From Lolium rigidum (taxonomy: Eukaryota > Streptophyta > Magnoliopsida > Poales > Poaceae): a stretch of 64,000 nt of DNA. Shown here piece after piece: positions 56,937 to 64,000 of this stretch. Under the pieces are notes generated by a model. The model made no database searches and was not told the origin of the DNA. It saw only the letters and a program-made list of their open reading frames with translations. The stretch is taken from the NCBI RefSeq assembly GCF_022539505.1, contig NC_061508.1, forward strand, positions 344,547,484 to 344,611,483. Direction: 5' to 3'. A program made the position numbers and the translations under genes. Position 1 is the stretch's first letter, and every line of letters starts with the position of its first letter.

Positions 56937-57311
56937 TTCCTGATTCGCGTCTTGATCGATCTGAACTGGTGGAGGTTTTGTTATGTACGTTCACAGATTC
57001 TTTTGGGGCCTTGGGGGTGGCACTTGCCATATATAGTCACAGCGTATATTGTATTGGAAGTTGGAATCCCCCACGGACACGGACATCACTAGTGGAAAAC
57101 GGGGCTATAGGCCCGGTCCATTTGGGCCTTTAGTCCCGGTTTCCAAACCGGGACCAATAAGGCGGGACTAAAGGGTCTCCCCTTTAGTCCCGGTTCAAAG
57201 TTGCACCGGGCCTAAAGGCTGCGCCACGTGGTGTGGCCGAGGAGCTCGCGGTGGATGGCCTTTGGTCCCGGTTCGTGGTACGAACCGGGCTCAGTGTCTC
57301 TGCGCGCGGCA

Positions 57312-57412
57312 GAGAATTGCTATTTCTCTGCCGCGGCACAGGTTTAGGGTGGAGCAGCGTTTCTCTGCCGCGGCAGAGAAACAGGGCGTTTCTCTGCCGC
57401 GGCAGAGTTTCA
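57312..57412. repeat. Repeated palindrome around CCGCGG in the CACTA end
   Basis: 'tttctctgccgcggcagaga' and near copies occur three times (about 57324, 57360, 57390). Each is a self-complementary stretch centred on CCGCGG. They follow directly on the subterminal repeats; such clustered motifs could bind the element's accessory protein, which is inference. Confidence 0.75.
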
Positions 57413-57554
57413 GCAATGCATATATATGATTCAACAAAGCACAAAAAACCGTCGTGAATATATATAGACATCGTCAACAGTACACGTAATGCATGCATAT
57501 TTACAACATAAAGTCGGATCTCTTTACTAAATCTATTAGCTTCTACAAAGTTGC

Positions 57555-58700
57555 TCAACACATAGCTATGACTTTCCTATAGTGCTCTCCACCTGGGGTA
57601 ATGACCTCGGTAAGAAAGAATCCCGCGATTTCCTCTTGAATTGCTCGTATTTGATCCTCCGTTATGAGAGTGTCCCGCAGGCGTTTCATCTATATTTAAA
57701 AAAGGAGATCATCAATATATGAATGGAACTCAATACAATAGATGGTACTAATTAAGATAATTGTGAGAATTTGTTATCGTACACGAGTGTGGAGTATACG
57801 GGCATCCCCACCCTTGGGACAGGCCATGTCACGAATGAAGGTGCAGACGTAGTATCCACATAAGTTATTCCCGGGTTCCTGCCTCATACACTTTACGAAA
57901 AAATAGTTCGATCAAACTAATAATCAAGCATCGTATTGAAAGTAAATATCATATATATAGAGTTTCACGGACATAGATATATAGTACTACTTACAGGGTA
58001 ATCTTGAAATGTAAGCTCCGGTTTCCATGTACCCGGAACAGTAGTGATGAACCGTTTCCAGGCCCTGCCCGGCAAGAAATAATGAGTAAATGAGTTATTG
58101 ATTAGTTGATGATATCGTCGAATTAGAACAGATGAAGATGCCAATACGAAATTGATTGAAATTACCTCTGGAGGATGGCAGCCATGTTCGCCCATTCCGC
58201 ATATTCTTTACGTTTCGAGTCCATTACATTTACGACTCCTTTGTGAAGATCAATGATTAGGAGAATAAAGTGGAATCTGCAAAAGCATAGCTCAATGATT
58301 ACGAGAATAAAGTGGAAGCTGCACAAGCATAATGTATGTTATATATAACACTCACTTGAAGTTGTAGGGAAAGAATATATCCTCTTTGTTTGCTTGCTTC
58401 ACTAAAAACATTACCATGTTGTCCTCTGTGTCCTTGGGGTACTGTCGAACCGTAATTTCATGAACTCTGTCTGGGTCTATGAACCCCAGCGGTAGGAGCT
58501 TGCCTCTTTTGTATTCGAGCTTCTTCATTCCGCATAATTAAATGTATAGCGTACACAAAGAATATAGTGAGGATAATTGTTAGTGCAAATGAATGAGCGC
58601 TGAGCTACAGACTTAATTACATAAATAAATCACTTACAGGCAGTAGCAACTGATGACAGCTTTGTCGAGGGCGTCTTGATTGAATAACTGAAACAGCTTC
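57555..58700 (-). pseudogene. Ulp1-like cysteine protease domain of the CACTA gene
   Basis: Consecutive minus-strand exons (about 58700-58638, 58527-58356, 58276-58166, 58064-57995, 57892-57778, 57695-57555) read into the peptidase C48 (Ulp1/SENP-like) fold. Catalytic candidates are His in 'FHFILLIIDLHKG', Asp in 'VVNVMDSKRKEYAEWA', Gln in 'MRQEPGNN' and Cys in 'NLCGYYVC'. The tail is 'DQIRAIQEEIAGFFLTEVI' and the stop is at 57555-57557. Most borders examined have GT donors and AG acceptors. Cellular Ulp1 proteases cleave SUMO; copies in CACTA and MULE elements are widespread in plants with unknown use. This 3' half looks intact, but frameshifts in upstream exons make the whole gene doubtful. 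Confidence 0.75.
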
Positions 58701-58800
58701 TTCTAACTCAAGGTTTATCTCCTCGACCCCCGGAAGTAATGCTCATCTCTAAGATACACCGTGAGGTAGCGATCACCTCTTCGACGAGGCTTTCAGGTAC

Positions 58801-59864
58801 CGGTCATGCAACCTTCGCATCCGAGTCCCTAGACGCGCGAGCTCGCCAGAGTTTGACGAGATCTTTTCCGTATTTATACTTGTTTACCACTTGAGCCGTT
58901 GGATAGTAATCTTCGTACTCAACTGATGCTCCCTGAGCTCTAGCATCCCGTTCGATCATAGATGCCGTCTCTGGATCATGATAGGGCTCCACGACGAAGT
59001 GGGCTACGGCCTGAATGTCCTGCTGTCCTAGCTGGGCGACTTTTTTTTGCTTCTTTGCTCGCTCTAGAGGACTGTCCAAGAGAGTGGTCATAATCATCTC
59101 TCAGCTCAGGTCTCTTCATTCTCGTCTCGGCAAAGTGCTTCACTGTATGCGGTGGAATAAACATCTTCTTCGGCGCAAGAAACGCCTTTTGCTCTTCGGC
59201 CTGCTCATGTGGTAACAACTCCGGAGTCCGTGCCCTCATCGGAGTTGATGATCTCTTCGGAGCTGTAGGAGGTGCCGCAGTTAGCTTCCTCTTTTGCTTA
59301 AGTGGAGGCGGCGGAGTCTCTCGACGAGGAGGAGGAGGAGGCGGCGGAGTATTCTCACGCGGAGGAGACTGCTCATGCACATGGGAATAATCATCGTGCA
59401 GAGGAGAATCATCACGCGGAGGAGACTGCGCAGGTGGCGGAGGAGGCGGACAAGTTGGCCTCGCTTGGTGGCTTCTCACCTGGAAACACAATGTTCTCCT
59501 TCCGCCATTGCATGGTGGTTCTACGGGCTTCTCCCAGTTCTTTGATTTCCCCATCTTCACCTGCAGGGTGCTCAAGCACCAACCCCTCATAATCTGTGAA
59601 CACTTCATCCACCATCACAACAGCAAAGTCGTCTTGGACCGGACGGCAATGGTAAGACCTTGTAGGTAAGAGGATGCCGACCGCCGCCTTGAAGGATAGG
59701 TTGAAAACTTTAACATGCAGCTCACAAGGACGGCTCTCGGTGAGATCATTCACGGGGGTAGCGAGGAGGCTCGACCACCTGGTCATCATCATCTTTATCC
59801 ACTCGCCGACCGGAAGCCACGCTGCTTTTTCGGTGTTGTTGAGATTGCAGCGGGACGAGGGCAT
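58801..59864 (-). pseudogene. Middle region of the CACTA protein, frameshifted
   Basis: The minus-strand frame 'VNDLTESRPCELHVKVFNLS' leads to 'AVVMVDEVFTDYEGLVLEHP' and 'TTMQWRKENIVFPGEKPP', shifts near 59490 into a proline-rich, low-complexity segment, then 'FLAPKKMFIPPHTVKHFAET', and shifts again near 59070 to 'QDIQAVAHFVVEPYHDPETA'. Three register changes (about 59750, 59490, 59070) within one recognisable protein mean loss of function. No catalytic domain lies here; it is the linker between the transposase_24-like region and the protease. Confidence 0.65.
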
Positions 59865-60957
59865 TGAGCAATGCAGGATCTGCAGCCTGCCCCCGAGCCA
59901 TCCGGGATGTAAGTACTTGGGTTACCATGGTTAATTGGGCTTTCATGGTGCTCATACCCTCCTCTAAGGACGCTATGCGGTCTGCTTCCCTTGCCTTTCT
60001 CCTTGCATGGCTTTTATCAGGAAATCTCTTCCTTTCCGCAGGAAAGCCATACTTCCACGGAACGGAACCTTCTGTGCCTCGTGTTCGTCCGCCGTGTTCT
60101 TTGTTCCCAAGGGCGCGTGTCAGCTCATCGTTCTCTCTTTCAGGCTGGAACCTTCCCTCCACCACGTCCTTATGTGCTTTTTCCAGGGCTTCAATGGGAA
60201 ACTTCAGATGAGCTTTCTTATAGATGCACTTCCCTGTTTCTGGATGCAACGTTCCCCCAATCCCGTAGAACCACTCCTTACACCGTTCGATCCAACCGTG
60301 TGTCCCTAATCTGATCCCTTTCCTGGTTAGTTCCGCCTCAGCTGCCTGCCACTTAGGACGGTTAGCTCTGTATCCACCTGGACCCAGAATTTGGTGATAT
60401 AGCTTCAACGCAGCATTTGCCTTATTTGTTTCCGACCTTTTCAGAAATTTTTCTGACTCCGTGCTGTACTTCACGAATTCGTCCCAGTGATTTTTTACCT
60501 TCTCACTGTCCGGAGTCTTCTTTTTCTTGATAAGGCTGCGCAATCTTTTCTTGTGGTTCTTGAATAGTTCGGCCATCTTCTTCTTGGCAAACTCGCGGAG
60601 GGCCTGCTCCATCTTGGCCTTTTCAGCGTCATCCGCCTCTTCGGGTACTATGTTGAAATGTGCCATGAGCTTGGTCAGAATGCTGTTTTTGGCTACCTCA
60701 TCGATATAAAGACCTTGAGCTTCTTCCTCTGCAGACAGCACTAGTCCCTTCGGCTTGTTCCATTCTCGAACGGTGACCGAGACGTGGTCCCTAACAAGCA
60801 CTCCGCATTGAGCTATAAATGCCTTTGCACCTTTCTCTGGAGCAATCGGTTTACCATCGTTGGCGATGTGGGTGATGTCGTGCCTAACACCGTCGTCCAA
60901 CTTTTTGGCCGGGCCTCGCTTCCTCGACTTTACAGAAGAAGTGCTCGATCCGGAGGG
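59746..60957 (-). pseudogene. Transposase_24-like (Ptta/En/Spm) domain of the CACTA gene
   Basis: Exon starting at 60957 (acceptor TAG) continues the frame of exon 61284-61043. Landmarks are 'DDGVRHDITHIANDGKPI', 'GVLVRDHVSVTVREWNKP', 'WDEFVKYSTESEKFLKRS', 'NKANAALKLYHQILGPGGY' and 'ERCKEWFYGIGGTLHPETG', characteristic of the plant transposase_24 family carried by En/Spm-like elements. This is an accessory, putatively DNA-binding protein rather than the DDE transposase. The frame runs to 59746, but comparison with the next segment suggests a shift near 59750. A long, basic coiled-coil-like section lies around 60520-60620. Confidence 0.78.
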
Positions 60958-61042
60958 CTAAAAAAGAAATAATTCATAGTCAGTACAATTTAATTAGTTA
61001 ATGCATCTAGTCGATCAACATCGGCTTAATTAATTTATATAC

Positions 61043-61284
61043 CTGGGTGGTAACTACGGTTCCGGAGCCATTATGATGATCTTCTTCCTCACCGGCGCCA
61101 TTAGGATCTTCTTCCTCAATATTCTCCGCTCCCTCACCGGAGTCATTCAAAAAAGTTGCGGTGACATCGTCAACGCCATCATCTGGAATAACGTCGTCGT
61201 CGCGATCATCCAGAGTACCGTGGGCTATGAGGTTCTCCATGAAATTTTCTTGAATTCATCTCTGTCCATGCTTTCTACAATCAC
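61043..61284 (-). pseudogene. Acidic exon of the same CACTA gene
   Basis: Starts after 'agcttgcag' and ends 'GTVVTTQ' at a GT donor (61042). Encodes 'VIVESMDRDEFKKI', 'ENLIAHGTLDDRDDDVIPDD' and a very acidic tail. It joins in phase, over an 85-bp intron, to 'PSGSSTSSVKSRKRG' of the next exon. Confidence 0.6.
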
Positions 61285-61477
61285 CTGCAAGCTATATATA
61301 GGAACCATCATATGATCAAATTAAGGATAATGCAGAAAACTGAAAATGGAGTTACATATGTAGTTATTAACTAAGGATCGATAATATAGTGCTAAAAGCA
61401 GATAGTGCAGTTACATGCATATATAGATCGGGTTCATGTTTATTTAACCCTAATACATCAATCACTACTACAACCTC

Positions 61478-61900
61478 TCAACCGCGCCGACCGGGTCCTA
61501 TAACGCGCCGACCGGGTCCTGAGCCGCGCCGGGTGAACCCCCAAAGCCACGGAACAGTCACGGGAGCATAGCTAACATGAGATCCCTGCATAACGCTCCA
61601 CCCGGTCCTATACATGTTGTCTAACGCATACATGTAACGGCGAACGTGCTCGTCCTCCGCCGCAATGCGCTGAGCTACCTCCTCTGGCGGGTCCGGCTCC
61701 CTCTGAAACGACCGTGGCCCATAAGACCTCCACCATAGAATATCCGGGTCGACGACGGGACCCGGATTCCGCACCAAGGTGCGCGACCCGGAAGCTAAGA
61801 CCTCCCAGTGCCACCCCGGCGGAGCCCAGTCCCGGACCTCCCCCAGCTGCTGCAACTCCTCTAGAAGAGTCAGACCACGGCGCGGTGACTGTCGCGGCAT
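61478..61900 (-). CDS. CACTA-associated hypothetical protein exon
   Basis: 140 codons open on the minus strand from 'MPRQSPRRGLTLLEELQQLG' through 'DWAPPGWHWEVLASGSRTLV' and 'EVAQRIAAEDEHVRRYMYAL' to 'GRRVIGPGRRG'. I know no domain for it; it reads as a separate small gene or first exon of the element's transcription unit. A repeat 'cgcgccgaccgggtcct' (61490-61520) lies at its 3' end. Confidence 0.5.
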   Translation of the reverse strand: MPRQSPRRGLTLLEELQQLGEVRDWAPPGWHWEVLASGSRTLVRNPGPVVDPDILWWRSYGPRSFQREPDPPEEVAQRIAAEDEHVRRYMYALDNMYRTGWSVMQGSHVSYAPVTVPWLWGFTRRGSGPGRRVIGPGRRG

Positions 61901-61979
61901 CGTAGCTACGAAAACAAATCATATATATATGTACCAACGTTAACATAAATTCAAAAATAACTTCACTACTTTTATGTTA

Positions 61980-62470
61980 GTCGGCGCCGGCACTACCATT
62001 TGGGGGGCGCCGGCACTACATACTCTATTTTGGGGGCGCCGGCAGGGGCGTCGGCATTACCGGCGCGACGGCCCTCATAACGGCGCGACGGCCCTCATAA
62101 CTTCCACGTCCTCATCTAATTTTCACAACTTTTTAAATTTCACAAAAACACTAACTATTTTTCTAACACTAACACTAACTAACTAATTTTTCACTAACAG
62201 TAACTAACTATTGTACTAACTAATTTTACTAACTAATTTTCTAACTATTGTTTTAACTAAATTTCTAACTATTTTTCACTAACACTAACTTTACTAACTT
62301 TTTTCTAACTTTACTAACTTTACTAACTTCTTTAACTAATTTTACTAACTTTTTTCTAACTATTTTTCACTAACACTAACTTTACTAATTTTACTAACTT
62401 GTTTTTAACTAATTTTACTAACTTTTTTCTAACTATTGTTTCTAACTAATTAACCTAACAACTAATCTAG
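61980..62470. repeat. Short tandem repeats and 'CTAACT' low-complexity tract
   Basis: 61980-62040 repeats 'gcgccggcacta', and 62062-62101 holds two exact copies of 'cggcgcgacggccctcataa'. From 62140 to 62460 the sequence is built almost wholly of 'ctaacta', 'tttactaac' and 'tttttctaac' words. Non-coding; likely spacer within the CACTA element. Confidence 0.75.
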
Positions 62471-62893
62471 CTAACAAATGAAAAAAAAGGGGCGGCGGCC
62501 GGGGCTCACCTTGGCGGAGAGGAGGTGGCCGACGCGGGCGGCGGCGGGCGCGGAGGAGGCGGCCGACGCGGGCGAGCGGCGATGGCGACGGCGGGCGAGG
62601 AGCAGCGCGCGCGGCGGTGGAGGAGGCGCGGCGCGGCGAGAGAAGGAGGCGCGCGCACGGCGATGGACGCGCGACGGCGGCAGACGGCGCGGGCGCGCGG
62701 CGGCGTGTGGGAGAGGAGGCGGAGGGCGGAGACGCGCGGCAGCGGCGCACGGCGACGGCGGAGGTGGCGGCGCGTGGCGAGCGACGGCGGCGGCGATGGC
62801 GCGCGCGATTTCTGCAGCCTGGCGGCGCTGTGCGCTTCGTCTCCGCGGGATTGATCTCCGCGGAGACGAAGTGTTAACAGTTATAGGCACAGA
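62471..62893. other. Very GC-rich leader-like segment, no gene assigned
   Basis: All six frames are largely open because of GCG/GGC-rich composition; none shows a family motif. Frames through here are treated as compositional artefacts. Confidence 0.5.
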
Positions 62894-63052
62894 CCCTTTG
62901 GTCCCGGTTCGTATTACAAACCGGGACCAAGGCCTCTGGTCCCGGTTTGTATTACAAGCCGGGCCTAAAGGCCATTTTTGCTGCGGTTTTCGCTGCGCGA
63001 AAAATAGGCCTTTAGGCCCGGTTTGTAATACAAACCGGGACCAAAGGCCAAT
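62894..63052. repeat. CACTA subterminal inverted repeats
   Basis: Four palindromic blocks of the form 'GGTCCCGGTTTGTATTAC' followed by its complement. They match the 'TTTGGTCCCGGTTCGTGGTACG' repeats next to the 57087 terminus and so mark the approach to the other element end. A central unpaired 'tttttgctgcggttttcgc' separates two pairs. Confidence 0.8.
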
Positions 63053-63089
63053 TTTTTAAAATTTCATTCCGCCTTATTTCAAATCAAAA

Positions 63090-63510
63090 AAAACACGTGC
63101 GGCCACCGCCATGCCACACGTGTCCACCGCCGCCGCCGCCATGTGCGGCCACCGCCGCCACCGCCACCGCCGGTGTGCGGCCACCGCCACCACCGTCACC
63201 GCGGTGTACTGGCCACCGCTACCACCGTCACCGCCGTGTCGGCCACCGCCATTGCCGTGTACCGGCCACCGCCACCACCGTGCCACACGTGTCCACCGCC
63301 GCTGCCGCCATGTGTCGCCACCGCCACCGCCGGTGTGCGGCCACCGCCGCCACCGCCACCGCCGTGTCGGCCACCGTCACCGCCGTGTGCGGCCACCGTC
63401 ACCGCCGTGTACTGCCACCGCCACCGCCGTGTGCGGCCACCACCACCGCCGTGTACGGCCACCACCGTCACCGCCATGTACCGGCCACCGCCGCCGTGCC
63501 ACACGTGTCC
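63090..63510. repeat. CCACCGCC-rich minisatellite-like array
   Basis: About 420 bp made from 'gccaccgccaccgccgtgt' and related words, with 'gtgtgcgg' and 'gtgtactgg' spacers at irregular 20-40-bp spacing. Open frames in all phases (Pro/His/Arg or Ala/Val/Thr-rich) are compositional. Confidence 0.8.
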
Positions 63511-63734
63511 CTTCCCGTGCCACGTGTCCCTCCGCCGTGCCACACGTGTCGCTTACCCGTCGACGCGCGTCGTGCGACGTGTAGCCACCGCTTCCACGTG
63601 CCTCGCCCCGCCGACGCCGGCGTGCGACGTGTGTAGCCGTGGCTTACACGTGCCATGCCCCGCGTGCGCTATATAGAGCGACGAGTGCGGGCGCAACCAC
63701 ACGTCGCCACCGCCTCCGCTCATTCATCTCCGGG

Positions 63735-64000
63735 ATGCCTCCACGTCGTCGAGGGGCGTCCGGTTTCCGTGGCGTTCGAGTGCGTCCGAGCGGTATGTTC
63801 ACCGCCGAGATACGCGCCGCTGGCTTCCGCCTCACCCTCGGCACGTACAACACGCCGGAGCTGGCGGCGCGCGCTACGACGCGGCGGCGTGGCGCTTTCG
63901 GCGGCCAGGGCGAGACATGAACTTCCCGGATGTTGAATCGCTAGAGGAGGCGGAGTTCCTCACGCCGCCGCCGTGCCTCGTCGACGACGAGGACCGTCGC
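63735..64000 (+). pseudogene. AP2/ERF-domain-like gene, frameshifted and cut by the window end
   Basis: Start 'MPPRRRGASGFRGVRVRP', then 'SGMFTAEIRAAGFRLTLGTY' and 'NTPELAARA': the beta-sheet half of an AP2/ERF DNA-binding domain (YRG-like 'FRGVR', 'AEIR', 'LGTY'). One base is missing near 63867, since 'YDAAAWRFR' and 'MNFPDVESLEEAEFL' continue in the next frame. A TATA-like 'gctatatagagc' sits at 63668-63679, 55-65 bp before the ATG. Comparable single-domain AP2-like genes recur in Triticeae CACTA elements. Codon-level breaks argue against a functional factor. The end lies beyond the window. Confidence 0.72.

Larger units (their letters stand above)
57087..64000. mobile_element. Large CACTA element, right end outside the window
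   Basis: The left terminus is 'cactagtggaaaacggggc' at 57087, preceded by CAT. Subterminal 'TTTAGTCCCGGTT' / 'AACCGGGAC' repeats fill 57110-57300. Inward lie minus-strand exons of a transposase_24/Ulp1-type gene (57555-61284), another CACTA-associated exon (61478-61900), and near the other side matching subterminal repeats (62894-63052) and an AP2-like gene. No TNP2 transposase is visible, and the right terminus and target duplication were not reached. Probably non-autonomous. Confidence 0.8.

Noticed and set aside
63090..63510. CRISPR-like repeat/spacer appearance
   Set aside because: The spacing is irregular, the words interrelate and the context is a plant transposon; CRISPR arrays do not apply.
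62471..63676. Many long frames in all six phases (up to 193 codons)
   Set aside because: They reflect GC-rich composition and the CCACCGCC array; translations are low-complexity Pro, Arg, His or Ala runs.

Overview
The window looks like nuclear DNA of a Triticeae grass (wheat, Aegilops or barley type). Spliced plant genes with GT-AG introns sit in small islands inside deep nests of transposons. Characteristic signs are LTRs starting TGATACGTCTC, CACTA elements with 'TTTAGTCCCGG' subterminal repeats, Stowaway MITEs and grass-type zf-RVT LINE tails. The species is inferred, not proven. A run of 100 N (40610-40709) marks an assembly gap, so the order across it is uncertain.

Layout. 1-13 kb: LINE, hAT, MITE and captured-gene debris, including a 229-bp tandem duplication, a frameshifted unknown gene (6.6-7.2 kb), a foldback element and a hAT transposase remnant hosting a Stowaway MITE. 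13.5-15.4 kb: a CACTA-ended, almost perfectly palindromic element whose two arms carry the start of a plant 3'-5' exonuclease gene; it is the most interesting object here because it is a natural long-hairpin template. 15.7-20.2 kb: a segmental duplication bracketing a second copy of the foldback family and an F-box/LRR fragment. 20.7-22.1 kb: a three-exon, 3'-truncated COQ2 pseudogene on the minus strand. 23.8-40.5 kb: nested Ty3/gypsy elements. A 2.17-kb-LTR element with an exceptionally long gag-protease frame sits inside an older TGATACG LTR and is itself interrupted by a gag-protease-only TGATACG element. Neither shows reverse transcriptase or integrase.

44-57 kb is the gene island. It holds an apparently intact trichome-birefringence-like (TBL) O-acetyltransferase gene with an unusual GC-AG intron and a 146-bp CACTA MITE 20 bp after its stop, then an intact secretory CPYC glutaredoxin gene (both plus strand). 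An intact F-box/FBA gene (minus strand) follows, flanked by a C-terminal-only and an N-terminal-only F-box relic. A LINE insertion with a perfect 15-bp target-site duplication lies inside another inverted-repeat element at 53.75-55.39 kb.

57.1 kb to the end is a large CACTA element whose far end is outside the window. It carries minus-strand exons of a transposase_24-like/Ulp1-protease gene with frameshifts, and a plus-strand AP2/ERF-like gene broken by a frameshift. No TNP2 transposase is visible, so it is probably non-autonomous. The host genes have no evident functional link: cell-wall acetylation, thiol redox control in the secretory pathway and ubiquitin ligase specificity are separate roles.
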